Shown here: one piece after another, positions 44,471 to 51,793 of the stretch
How positions within the stretch are numbered: the first letter of the stretch is position 1
Layout: every line of letters begins with the position of its first letter
NCBI RefSeq assembly: GCF_012034175.1
Contig: NZ_JAATEJ010000006.1
Span: 1-64,000 of the forward strand
Origin: Actinacidiphila epipremni
Lineage (GTDB): Bacteria > Actinomycetota > Actinomycetes > Streptomycetales > Streptomycetaceae
Reading direction: 5' to 3'
Length of the DNA: 64,000 nt
Notes under the pieces: generated by a model
The model's input: only the letters and a program-made list of their open reading frames with translations
The model's database searches: none
Told to the model about the DNA's origin: nothing
Program-made: the position numbers and the translations under genes

Positions 44471-44473
44471 GGA

Positions 44474-44584
44474 TTGACGCCGGTCCCGCTGCGAGGAGTT
44501 AATTCCTTCTGCCGCAAGTGGGAGCGCTCCCATCCCCGGGCCCGGATCCACGCCCGCGCCATGACAACCGGGACAGCGCTCTCC
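44474..44584 (+). promoter_or_regulatory. GH6 promoter with exact CebR-consensus operator
   Basis: TTGACG (44474-44479) and GTTAAT (44498-44503, 18-bp spacing) form a promoter. TGGGAGCGCTCCCA (44519-44532) is identical to the published CebR operator and would sit just after the transcription start. A weaker GGACAGCGCTCTCCC (44570-44584) follows. Cellobiose-type induction is inferred. Confidence 0.78.
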
Positions 44585-44635
44585 CGGTGCGGTGCCCGTG
44601 TCCGTTGCCCGAGGAGTACCGAGGAGTCCGCCCGC

Positions 44636-45832
44636 ATGACCGCACGCGTCCGCGCACGTACCCGTACGCTCACCGTCGCCGCGGCCACCGCCGCCCTGAC
44701 CGCCGTCACCGCCGTGGTGCCCGCGCACGCCACCGCACCCGGCCACCACGCGTCCGCCCCCACCACGCTGTTCACGCCGCCGGCCAACCAGGACGCCAAC
44801 AAGCAGATCCTCGACCTCGTCAAGCACTGGCAGCTCAAGGACGCCGCCGGGGTGCTCGCGATGACCCTGACCCCGCAGGCCGTGTGGTTCGACGGCGGCA
44901 CCGCCCCGGACGCCACCCGCGCCGCCGTGGACAAGACGGTGACCGCCGCCGCCCTCCGCCACCAGCTCCCAGTCCTCGCGCTCTACAACATCCCCGGCCG
45001 CGACTGCGCCCAGTACTCCGCGGGCGGCGCCGCCGACACCGCCGAATACCAGGCGTGGATCGACGCGGTGAAGGCCGGCATCGGCAACCGCCCCGCCGAC
45101 ATCGTCCTGGAGCCCGACTCGCTCGCCCTGCTCCCCTCCGACTGCGGCATGGACGACGCCCAGGGGACCAGGACGGCCGCCCGCTACGCCGAGATCCACT
45201 ACGCCGTCGACGCCCTCGAACCGCTCGCCGGCACCAAGGTCTACATCGACGCCGGCCACAGCGGCTGGCACAGCGTCAACGACATCGTGCCGCGGCTGGT
45301 CGCCGGCGGCGTCGACGACGCCACCGGCTACTACCTCAACATCTCCAACTACCGCGCCGACAGCGAGATCGCCTGGTACGGCACGCTCGTCTCGTCCTGC
45401 CTCGCCTACGTCTCCGCCGGCGGCGACGCCGCCGCGTGCCCCAACCAGTGGTGGGCGGTCAACGACGCGAAGGCGTGGCTCGCGGCCAACGTCCACACCG
45501 CGCCCGCCGCGATGAAGCACTACGTCGCCGACACCAGCCGCAACGGCCAGGGCCCCTGGACGCCGCCGGCCGGCGTCTACAGCGACGCCCAGGACTGGTG
45601 CAACCCGCCCGGCCGCGGCCTGGGCGCCCGGCCCACCCTGCGCACCGGCGACCCGCTGGAGGACGCCAAGCTCTGGGTCAAGATCCCCGGCGAGTCCGAC
45701 GGCCAGTGCACCCGCGGCACCGCGGGCCCCGACGACCCCGAGCGCGGCTACCAGGACCCGGCCGCCGGCAAGTGGTTCCCGCAGCAGGCCCTGGAACTGG
45801 TCCACAACGCCGACCCGGCGCTGCTGCCGTAA
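44636..45832 (+). CDS. secreted GH6 cellulase (endo-beta-1,4-glucanase or cellobiohydrolase)
   Basis: This 398-residue GH6 enzyme is read from the ATG at 44636 (GAGGAG nine bases upstream). Residues 1-32 are a signal peptide (PAHA). Family motifs are LALYNIPGRDCAQYSAGG with Asp123, IVLEPDSLALL with catalytic Asp161, KVYIDAGHSGW, YVADTSRNGQGPW and DWCNPPGRGLG. GH6 enzymes invert configuration when cutting beta-1,4-glucan; loop lengths that separate endo- from exo-acting forms cannot be judged here. It has no cellulose-binding module, which is unusual among streptomycete cellulases. Its promoter holds an exact CebR-type site. Confidence 0.95.
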   Translation: MTARVRARTRTLTVAAATAALTAVTAVVPAHATAPGHHASAPTTLFTPPANQDANKQILDLVKHWQLKDAAGVLAMTLTPQAVWFDGGTAPDATRAAVDKTVTAAALRHQLPVLALYNIPGRDCAQYSAGGAADTAEYQAWIDAVKAGIGNRPADIVLEPDSLALLPSDCGMDDAQGTRTAARYAEIHYAVDALEPLAGTKVYIDAGHSGWHSVNDIVPRLVAGGVDDATGYYLNISNYRADSEIAWYGTLVSSCLAYVSAGGDAAACPNQWWAVNDAKAWLAANVHTAPAAMKHYVADTSRNGQGPWTPPAGVYSDAQDWCNPPGRGLGARPTLRTGDPLEDAKLWVKIPGESDGQCTRGTAGPDDPERGYQDPAAGKWFPQQALELVHNADPALLP

Positions 45833-45896
45833 CCGAGCCCGCCCCGGGGCCGCTCCCGACCCGCCCCGGGGCACCGCGGGCCCGTTAGCCCGACCC

Positions 45897-45927
45897 GCGC
45901 CGCGCCGGCCCGCCGCCGGCGCGGCGC
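45897..45927 (+). terminator. terminator of the GH6 gene
   Basis: A perfect 13-bp GC stem (45897-45909 with 45915-45927) with a 5-base loop lies about 65 bases past the stop. Confidence 0.8.
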
Positions 45928-45997
45928 GCTGCCGCTGCGCGGGCGTACGGCGTGGGCGCACGGGCCCGCCCCAGGTCCATGGGGCACAGTGGGCGGC

Positions 45998-46567
45998 ATG
46001 CTGCCCGAGGTCCCGTCGCCCAACGACCCGCATGTGCGCCACATGCGCCGGATGCTGCTGGCCGTCATCACCGGAAGCTTCCTCTTCCTCATCCCGTGGA
46101 TCGCCTATCTGTACGTGAGCCTGCCGACGCACCGCACGGTGAGCAACTGGCGCTACGCCTGGGTCGGCTTCGACGGCGCGCTGATCGTCGTGCTCGGCAT
46201 CACCGCGCTGTGCGCCTGGCGCCGGCTGCAGATCTTCATCCCCTGGGCGGTCGCGACCGCCACCCTGCTGTGCTGCGACGCCTGGTTCGACATCGTGCTG
46301 GACTGGAACCACGGCGACGACCGCACCGCCGCCCTGGTCACCGCCGGCGTCGCCGAACTCCCGCTCGCCGCGCTGCTGCTGCACGCCGCCCGCAAGATGA
46401 TCCGGCTCACCCTCACCATCGCCTGGCACCACGCCGGCCACCCCGAGCCCGTGCCACCGCTGTCCCGGATGTCGCTGATCGTGCTGTCCGGCGACAAGGC
46501 GCCCGGCGGCCCGGACGGTCCCGGCGGCCCCGGCGACCGGACCGACCGGGGGCCGACCCCGCCGTGA
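45998..46567 (+). CDS. four-TM membrane protein of unknown function
   Basis: This 189-residue protein has four hydrophobic segments at about residues 18-38, 53-73, 79-98 and 110-128. These include LLAVITGSFLFLIPWIAYLYVSL and LIVVLGITALCAWRRLQIFIPWAVA. The Gly/Pro/Asp-rich tail is probably disordered. Similar small streptomycete proteins are annotated only as membrane or integral membrane protein. The start is ATG 45998, with a GTG three codons earlier also open. It stands alone between the GH6 and PfkB genes. Confidence 0.78.
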   Translation: MLPEVPSPNDPHVRHMRRMLLAVITGSFLFLIPWIAYLYVSLPTHRTVSNWRYAWVGFDGALIVVLGITALCAWRRLQIFIPWAVATATLLCCDAWFDIVLDWNHGDDRTAALVTAGVAELPLAALLLHAARKMIRLTLTIAWHHAGHPEPVPPLSRMSLIVLSGDKAPGGPDGPGGPGDRTDRGPTPP

Positions 46568-46590
46568 CCTGGTGCGCGAGCGCACCGCCG

Positions 46591-46610
46591 CTGTAAGATT
46601 TTGCTGCAAG
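46591..46610 (+). promoter_or_regulatory. CTTGCAG/CTTACAG direct repeats before the PfkB gene
   Basis: On the minus strand CTTGCAG (46604-46610) and CTTACAG (46591-46597) are direct repeats 13 bases apart. Such CTTGCAG repeats are typical of MalR-type control of maltose and amylase genes in Streptomyces. The site is about 55 bases before the PfkB ATG. Pattern-based and tentative. Confidence 0.4.
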
Positions 46611-46660
46611 TTTCAGCGCGGCCACTCGCGTTGGACCTGGACGCGAGGGGGAGTGGGCGA

Positions 46661-47617
46661 ATGGCGACCGCGGACGTGAGCCCGGCGTACGACGTGCTGG
46701 TGGTGGGCGGGGCGGGGGTCGACACGATCGTCCTGGTCGACGAACTGGCCGTACCGGCAGGCGACTTCGCCGCCGTCCCGCCGATCAGGGACTACCCCGC
46801 GCACACCGGCAACGGGGTCGCGCTCGGTTTCCGGGCGCTGGGGCTCGCCACCGGCTTCATCGACTTCCTGGGCGACGACCCGCAGGGCCGGCTGATCCTG
46901 GAGCGGTACGCCGCCGCCGGTCTCGACTTCCACCACCTGCCCGCGCCCGCCGGCACCCCGCGCAGCGTCAACCTGGTCGACCGGCAGGGCCGCCGCTTCT
47001 CCTTCTACGACGGGCGGCACCCGCGCGACCTGCGGCTGCCGCGGGACTTCTACCTGCCGTTCGTCGAGCGGGCCCGGCATGTGCACATCTCCCGCTCCCC
47101 GCACGCCGAACCGGTCTTCGCCGACGCGATACGGCTCGGCCGCACCGTCTCCACCGACCTGCACGCCTGGGACGGCGAGGACGCCTCGGCCCTGCCCTGG
47201 GCCTACGGCGCCGACCTGGTCTTCCTCAGCGCCGCCACGGTGGGAGAGCGCATTCCCGGTGTCATGCGGCAGATCCTGGACGGCGGCCGGGCCGCCCTGG
47301 TCGTCGCCACGGACGGCGCCGCCGGCTGCCACGTCCTGGAGCGCGGCGGCACCGCGCCCCGGCACTTCCCGGCCGTCGCACCCGAGCGGCCCGTGGTCGA
47401 CAGCAACGGCGCGGGCGACGCCTTCCTGACCGCCTTCCTGCACGCCCGCTTCGCCGGCGCCGCGCTGGAGGACTGCGTGCTGGCCGGATCGGTCTCGGGC
47501 GCCTTCGCCTGTGGCAGCCCCGGCACGCACGAGCAGCTCATCGACGCACCGGCGCTGGCCGCCGCCGTCGCCCGCGCCGCGGCCGGCCGCCGGGAAGCCG
47601 CCGCGCCGGTGGCCTGA
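46661..47617 (+). CDS. PfkB-family carbohydrate kinase
   Basis: This 318-residue ribokinase-like sugar kinase starts VLVVGGAGVDTIVLVDELAVPAGD and has GNGVALGFRALGL (about 52-64) for sugar contacts. The C-terminal catalytic motif is VVDSNGAGDAFLTAFLHA, whose Asp in GAGD is the base; Asn replaces the more usual Thr/Pro just before it. It would phosphorylate a free sugar or nucleoside with ATP. GGGGGAG lies 8 bases before the ATG. A near-palindrome TGGGAGAGCG-N-ATTCCC lies inside at 47241-47257. The direction and position suggest sugar use linked to the neighbouring transporter, but it is a separate unit. Confidence 0.9.
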   Translation: MATADVSPAYDVLVVGGAGVDTIVLVDELAVPAGDFAAVPPIRDYPAHTGNGVALGFRALGLATGFIDFLGDDPQGRLILERYAAAGLDFHHLPAPAGTPRSVNLVDRQGRRFSFYDGRHPRDLRLPRDFYLPFVERARHVHISRSPHAEPVFADAIRLGRTVSTDLHAWDGEDASALPWAYGADLVFLSAATVGERIPGVMRQILDGGRAALVVATDGAAGCHVLERGGTAPRHFPAVAPERPVVDSNGAGDAFLTAFLHARFAGAALEDCVLAGSVSGAFACGSPGTHEQLIDAPALAAAVARAAAGRREAAAPVA

Positions 47618-47632
47618 GCGTCCGCCGCCCGG

Positions 47633-48442
47633 TCAGCCCGCCTCGATACGGCGTACCGCGGTGTCCAGGGCCGCGTCCTGCGAGGTGTAGACCTCGCACA
47701 CCGGGTCGCCGCTCGGGGTGCGGGTGTGGTCGATCTCCCACAGGCTCAGCTCGCTGCCGTCCAGCAATAAGAACGCGTGCTCGTACAGCGACCAGGACAC
47801 CTGCCGGCCGTGCACCAGTGTGCTGCGGCGGGTGACGATGCTGATGTCGTGCGCGATGGCGCCCTGCAACCGGGCCCTGACCTCGTCGCCCGGCGCGCCG
47901 GCGTTGGCCGCGCGGCGCAGCAGCCGGCGGGCGTGCTCGGCGGAGTCGCCCTCGGTGTAGGTGCGCCGGAGAGCGTTCTCCGGGGCCGCGGCGGCGAGCA
48001 GCGCGTCCAGGTCCTCCTGCTCCGGGTCCCGGCCGGCGCCGGCCCGCGGGTCGCAGCTGACCTCGCGCGGACCGTGCGGCCCGCCGAAGGCGAGGTCCAC
48101 CTCCCACTCGGCGAGCGCCACCTCCTCCTGCCGGGTGAAGACCTGGCGGCGCACCCGGCCGTCCGGATCCGTGTCGTGCTCCAGCTCCCACACCAGCCGC
48201 ACCCCGCCGTCCGGCAGCAGGAAGCTGTGCCGGAAGGTCCGCCGGTTCATCCGCCGCGGCGGGCCCTTGGTGTGCCGGCAGGACTGCAGCCCGCAGTGGT
48301 GCATCAGGGCGGAGCGCACCGCGCCCAGTTCTCGTGCCGCCGCCAGCCCGTTGCCCGCCCTGGCCAGCAGGTGGGCGAGCTGGTCGGCCGGTGTGCCGCC
48401 CGAGCGCTCGGGCTCCGTCGTGTCCGCGCCTTCGCCGTCCAT
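47633..48442 (-). CDS. DUF6227-like protein with two repeats
   Basis: This 269-residue soluble protein has a duplicated pattern: RRTFRHSFLLPDGGVRLVWELEHDT in the first half and LYEHAFLLLDGSELSLWEIDHTR in the second. It resembles the streptomycete DUF6227 family, which normally has one such unit of about 140 residues; this protein may be a fused double. GGAGG lies five bases before the ATG at 48442. The function is unknown. It converges on the PfkB gene with only 15 bases between stops. Confidence 0.72.
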   Translation of the reverse strand: MDGEGADTTEPERSGGTPADQLAHLLARAGNGLAAARELGAVRSALMHHCGLQSCRHTKGPPRRMNRRTFRHSFLLPDGGVRLVWELEHDTDPDGRVRRQVFTRQEEVALAEWEVDLAFGGPHGPREVSCDPRAGAGRDPEQEDLDALLAAAAPENALRRTYTEGDSAEHARRLLRRAANAGAPGDEVRARLQGAIAHDISIVTRRSTLVHGRQVSWSLYEHAFLLLDGSELSLWEIDHTRTPSGDPVCEVYTSQDAALDTAVRRIEAG

Positions 48443-48735
48443 ACGGTCCTCCCGGCCTCCGCCGTCCCAACCCCGGCGACTCAGGGTAGTAGGACCGTTG
48501 CCGATTGCGCCCGCGAACGCCGACATTTGCGGGCGCTCGGCCGGTTTTCGCGCCCCTGGGCGGCGGATCGGGCCGTACGGGCCACCGCGCCGGCCGGCCG
48601 CGCGCCCGCCATCTGCCGGCCGCCCTGCCGCCGCCCGCCGGCCTCGCGGCCCCCGGCTGCCACCCGCGTGACCGCCGCTCGCCCTACCGCCGCCCGCCCT
48701 ACCGCCTCACGCCCTACCGCGCCGGCTGGCGCGGC

Positions 48736-49014
48736 TCATTCGCCGGGCGGCGGCGCGCCCTCCCGGCCCGCCGGCGCGGTGCCGGAGCCCGCGTCCGCCT
48801 CCGCGCCGGGGAAGGGGGTGCCGCAGCGGGCGCACACCGGTGACCTCATGTCCTCGCGCATGGCGCCGCACTCGTCGCAGACCCGGTCCAGCCAGCACAC
48901 CGGGTCGCCGCCCTCGGTGCGCTCCTCGCGGGCGGGCCGGGCAGGCCGCGCGGGCCGGCCGGGCTCAGCGGCAGGGTCGTACGCGGCGGGCCGGTCGTCG
49001 TGGCTGTCGCTCAT
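48736..49014 (-). CDS. small zinc-ribbon protein
   Basis: This 92-residue acidic protein has two Cys pairs, CDECG and CARCG, 13 residues apart, forming a probable zinc ribbon. It is flanked by Pro/Ala/Asp-rich disordered ends. The ATG at 49014 overlaps the stop of the AraC-family gene (ATGA), so it is likely co-expressed with that regulator. It may be a protein-protein or regulatory module. It is not recognisable beyond the zinc ribbon. Confidence 0.7.
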   Translation of the reverse strand: MSDSHDDRPAAYDPAAEPGRPARPARPAREERTEGGDPVCWLDRVCDECGAMREDMRSPVCARCGTPFPGAEADAGSGTAPAGREGAPPPGE

Positions 49015-50117
49015 GGCGTGGGCGTCCCCTCGGTCGGCTGCGGCTTCTGCTGCCCGGCCGGCGGCGCGGTCGTCCGCGCCGCTGCGCCCGCCGTGCGGCC
49101 GGCCTCCTGCGCGTTCCAGCGGCTCATCGCCCGGCGCAGCGACCGCGACTCGGCGAATCCCAGCCGGGCGGCGGCGCGTTGGGCCGAGCCGGTGCCGGCG
49201 TGGCGCAGGCCGGCCGCGCACTCCCGGCGGACGGCGTCCAGTTCGGCGCGCCAGGTGGTGCCGGACTCCGCGAGCCGCCGCTGGAGGGTGCGCGGGCTGA
49301 CCGCGAGCCGGCGTGCGGTCGTGGCCAACGACGGGCGGCCCTCGGCGAGTTGCGCCATGATCGCGGGCCGCAGCCCCGGCACCGGCCCGGCGGCGGGCGT
49401 CCGCGGCGGCGGGAAGGCCGCGGCGTTGCGCCGGATGATCGCGGCGAGCGCGGGATCGGCGGTGGCCGTCGGCAGGCGCAGGGCGCTGCGGTGCAACGTG
49501 ACGGTGTCGGCCCCGGCCCCGAACTCCACCTGCGCGGTGCCGAACCGGTCGGTGTGGGCCGTGGTGCGCGGCGGCGCGGCGTGCGCGAAGGTCACCCGTA
49601 GTGGGGAGAGCGCTCTCCCGGTGCTGTTCCGCATCTGCTCCACCAGCACTCCGAGGACGAACTCGGCTACCACCCAGCGCAGTTCGCTGTCCGGCCGGAG
49701 GATGCCGTAGGTGACGGTCACCTCGTCGCCGTCCTCCTGCACGCTGAGCGTCGAGCTGCTGCTCAGCAGGTGCAGATGCGAGGCGGCGAGCGCCAGCCCC
49801 TCACCCAGGGTCGGCGCGGTGCTCATCAGATAGTCGACGAGGTCGAACTGCCCGTGCCGGAACTGCCCGGCGGCCAGCAGCCCCGCGTCCGCCCGCCCGG
49901 TGCGGCCCAGCACCTCGCGCCACAGCTGGAAGGTCCCGGACGACGGGCTGCGCGCGGTGTCCGGGTCCCGCAGCACACTCGGCACCCCGGCTGCCCGCAC
50001 CAGCGACTCGGCCTCGGCGCCGCTGCGCGAGGACGCCCTGGCGATGAAGCGCGGCACCACGACGCACTCGGTGAGCGCGGCGATCGGCGGCGGTTCTGCG
50101 GTCGTGGCTACGGACAT
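49011..50117 (-). CDS. AraC-family transcriptional regulator (OruR/ArgR-like)
   Basis: This 368-residue regulator has an arabinose-operon-type N-terminal domain (about 20-210; GQFDLVDYLMSTAPTLGEGLALAASHLHLL is typical of the AraC_binding_2 family). The C-terminal AraC DNA-binding domain is at about 250-345 (SLATTARRLAVSPRTLQRRLAESG, AARLGFAESRSLRRAMSRWN). GAGGTG lies six bases before the ATG at 50117. The effector is unknown. A perfect LacI-type palindrome (49604-49619) lies inside the coding region. Confidence 0.9.
   Translation of the reverse strand: MSVATTAEPPPIAALTECVVVPRFIARASSRSGAEAESLVRAAGVPSVLRDPDTARSPSSGTFQLWREVLGRTGRADAGLLAAGQFRHGQFDLVDYLMSTAPTLGEGLALAASHLHLLSSSSTLSVQEDGDEVTVTYGILRPDSELRWVVAEFVLGVLVEQMRNSTGRALSPLRVTFAHAAPPRTTAHTDRFGTAQVEFGAGADTVTLHRSALRLPTATADPALAAIIRRNAAAFPPPRTPAAGPVPGLRPAIMAQLAEGRPSLATTARRLAVSPRTLQRRLAESGTTWRAELDAVRRECAAGLRHAGTGSAQRAAARLGFAESRSLRRAMSRWNAQEAGRTAGAAARTTAPPAGQQKPQPTEGTPTP
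49604..49619. promoter_or_regulatory. perfect 16-bp LacI-type palindrome inside the AraC gene
   Basis: GGGAGAGCGCTCTCCC is a perfect palindrome inside the coding sequence, far from any promoter I can see. It may act as a roadblock or decoy site for the LacI-family regulator. Confidence 0.6.
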
Positions 50118-50284
50118 ACCGGGCACCTCGCAAGTCCGCGGTCGGCGGTGACGGCAGGGACACGCACCTGTCCAGGGCAAGCCTGCGGCGTTCCCGCAGC
50201 CTACGCCGTATCCGGCGCGTTCGGTCCGCCGAGTGGCGCGTTGCGTCCTCCCTATGCGGAATGACCGGCACCATGATCTGGGGC

Positions 50285-50335
50285 AACGGTGCTCTCAGGT
50301 ACCGAGGGACCGCGCAGGGGGAGACGCGGCACCAC
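50285..50335 (+). other. glycine-riboswitch-like 3' fragment
   Basis: GGCAACGG, then GCTCTCAGGTACCGAGGGAC and CGCAGGGGGAG, resemble the conserved 3' half of glycine riboswitch aptamers. The 5' half (a GGGAGAG stem strand and CCGAAGG) is not evident, and no plus-strand gene follows. Probably a remnant or chance match. Confidence 0.22.
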
Positions 50336-50346
50336 CGGGGGGTGGC

Positions 50347-50380
50347 GCCGGCGCGGACGGTGTGCACCGTCCGTGCCGGC
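50347..50380 (-). terminator. hairpin terminator of the TetR gene
   Basis: A 15-bp stem with one G-U pair (50347-50361 with 50366-50380) and a 4-base loop lies 55 bases past the stop of the minus-strand TetR gene. The rest of 50118-50434 has no gene. Confidence 0.72.
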
Positions 50381-50434
50381 GGAAGTCCGCTGCGGCGCGG
50401 GCGGCCCGCCCCGGGGAGGGGGCGGCCCCTGCCG

Positions 50435-51109
50435 CTACCGCCCGTCCAGCCAGTGCGCGCGCCCCAGGCTGATGATCCGCATCCGCATCCGCGCCGTCTC
50501 CACGATCGTGTCGCGGGCCGCCGGGTCGTCCTGCGGCGCCTCCATGACGGCCGCCGCCGTCTGCACCATGTGGTCGACGTACAGGCCCGCCAGCACCCGC
50601 AGTTCCGCCGGGCTCCAGCCCGCCGAGGCGGGCTGCGCGGCGAGCCCGGTCGCCACCTCCTCGGTGAAGCGCGCCAGTTCCGCCGCGATCGCCTCGCGCA
50701 CCGGCCGCACCCCGCCGTACCGCTCGCGCGCGATGAAGCGGATGTGCGCCCGGTGCTCGTCGGCGTAGGCCACGGTGATCGCCACCGTGCGGTCGATGAG
50801 CTCGGCGGCGTCCGCGCCCGCCGCGCCGCCCGCCAGGGCGTCCCGGACGACCGTGTGCAGGCTGCCGAGCGCCTCGCCGACCAGCGCCACGCCCAGCGCC
50901 GCCAGGTCGGGGAAGTGCCGGTAGAAGGCGGCCGGCGCGACCCCGACCTCCCGGGTGACCTCGCGCAGCCCCAGGCTGCTCAGGCTCTGCCGGTCCAACA
51001 GCCGCAGGCCCGCGTCCAGCAGCGCCCGCCGGGTCTGCTCCTTCTGCGCCTGCCGGACCCGGAGCGGGGCGGGGGCCGGCGCGCCCGCCGCCCCTGATGT
51101 GTGACTCAT
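50435..51109 (-). CDS. TetR-family transcriptional regulator
   Basis: This 224-residue regulator has its HTH at about residues 25-75 (TRRALLDAGLRLLDRQSLSSLGLREVTREVGVAPAAFYRHFPDLAALG). A helical ligand domain follows (about 90-215). The sequence resembles the FabR-like group that senses acyl compounds, but that is only an impression. The ATG at 51109 has no clear ribosome site, so the mRNA may be leaderless. Two 15-base direct copies lie in the divergent promoter region to the small membrane protein gene, which is probably its target. Confidence 0.9.
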   Translation of the reverse strand: MSHTSGAAGAPAPAPLRVRQAQKEQTRRALLDAGLRLLDRQSLSSLGLREVTREVGVAPAAFYRHFPDLAALGVALVGEALGSLHTVVRDALAGGAAGADAAELIDRTVAITVAYADEHRAHIRFIARERYGGVRPVREAIAAELARFTEEVATGLAAQPASAGWSPAELRVLAGLYVDHMVQTAAAVMEAPQDDPAARDTIVETARMRMRIISLGRAHWLDGR

Positions 51110-51115
51110 GTCATT

Positions 51116-51181
51116 CAGTAAACAACCGTTCGCCGACTTCCGCCACCGTACGCTAGACTCGTCAGTCAGTGAACAAGTGTT
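51116..51181. promoter_or_regulatory. paired TetR operator copies in the divergent promoter region
   Basis: CAGTAAACAACCGTT (51116-51130) and CAGTGAACAAGTGTT (51167-51181) share 12 of 15 bases, one next to each divergent gene. TAGACT (51154-51159) is a -10 for the plus-strand gene, and the second copy follows it by 7 bases. Confidence 0.55.
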
Positions 51182-51216
51182 ATCTGAGTTCGCAACTCCC
51201 CGGAGGTGCCGCCGAC

Positions 51217-51369
51217 ATGAGCCTTGTCGTCCTTCTTGTGGGCATCGGCGTCGTGATGGGTGCGGCTGCCCATATGCCGCTGACCGTCTTCGCCGCCGCG
51301 TCCGCCGCCGTCGCCGTCTGGCTGCTGGGCTTCGCCGTACGCGAGGCCGCCGGCCGGCGCCGCGGCTGA
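51217..51369 (+). CDS. 50-residue membrane protein
   Basis: This very small protein consists of two hydrophobic segments (LVVLLVGIGVVMGAAAHM and TVFAAASAAVAVWLLGFA) and a basic tail. The ATG at 51217 has GGAGG about ten bases upstream. It is divergent from the TetR gene and followed by a DUF4190 gene in the same direction. Not recognised. It may be an accessory membrane peptide controlled by the TetR regulator. Confidence 0.65.
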   Translation: MSLVVLLVGIGVVMGAAAHMPLTVFAAASAAVAVWLLGFAVREAAGRRRG

Positions 51370-51439
51370 GCGCCCCGCCCGTACCGCCGCCGCACCCTTC
51401 GCCCGTACCGCACACCGCACCGCATACGGAGAGGACACC

Positions 51440-51721
51440 GTGAACACCGCAGCCCACCCGGTCCCGGCCGGCTCGCCGGCCGCGAAGAACCGCGACGCCG
51501 ACGGCATGGCCGTCGCGTCCTTCCTGCTGGGCCTGCCCGGCCTGCTGGTGATGAACCTGCTGCTCGGCCCGGCCGCCATCGTGCTGGCCCTGGTCGCGCT
51601 CTCGCGCGGCACCCGGCGCCGTGGCCGCGCCCTGCTCGGCCTCGCCCTGGGGGTGGCCGGCCTCGCCGTCCAGGCGGCGTTCGTCGTCGCCGGCCACGGC
51701 GTGCTCTGGTCCTTCGACTAG
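51440..51721 (+). CDS. DUF4190-type membrane protein
   Basis: This 93-residue protein starts at a GTG (51440) with GGAGAGG about six bases upstream. It has two membrane segments (GMAVASFLLGLPGLLVMNLLLGPAAIVLALVAL and ALLGLALGVAGLAVQAAFVV), the pattern of DUF4190 proteins. The function is unknown. It lies 70 bases after the 50-residue membrane protein and may be in the same transcript. Confidence 0.78.
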   Translation: MNTAAHPVPAGSPAAKNRDADGMAVASFLLGLPGLLVMNLLLGPAAIVLALVALSRGTRRRGRALLGLALGVAGLAVQAAFVVAGHGVLWSFD

Positions 51722-51738
51722 CCGCGCCGGACGTGTAT

Positions 51739-51777
51739 ACGGCGAAGGCCCGGCCGAACCGGCCGGGCCTTCGCCGT
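51739..51777. terminator. bidirectional terminator between DUF4190 and glyA
   Basis: A perfect 17-bp stem (51739-51755 with 51761-51777) with a 5-base loop lies between two convergent genes, 17 bases from each stop. Confidence 0.92.
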
Positions 51778-51793
51778 GCGGGGCTCGAAAAGC

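Noticed and set aside
47966-47983. CCGGAGAGCGTTCTCCGG as a LacI-type operator
   Set aside because: Centre is not symmetric (GCGT), and it lies in coding sequence; kept out of the site list.
48408-48421. CCCGAGCGCTCGGG palindrome as another LacI-type operator
   Set aside because: Shares only the GAGCGCTC core; flanks differ from the GGGAGAG pattern and it lies inside the DUF6227-like gene.
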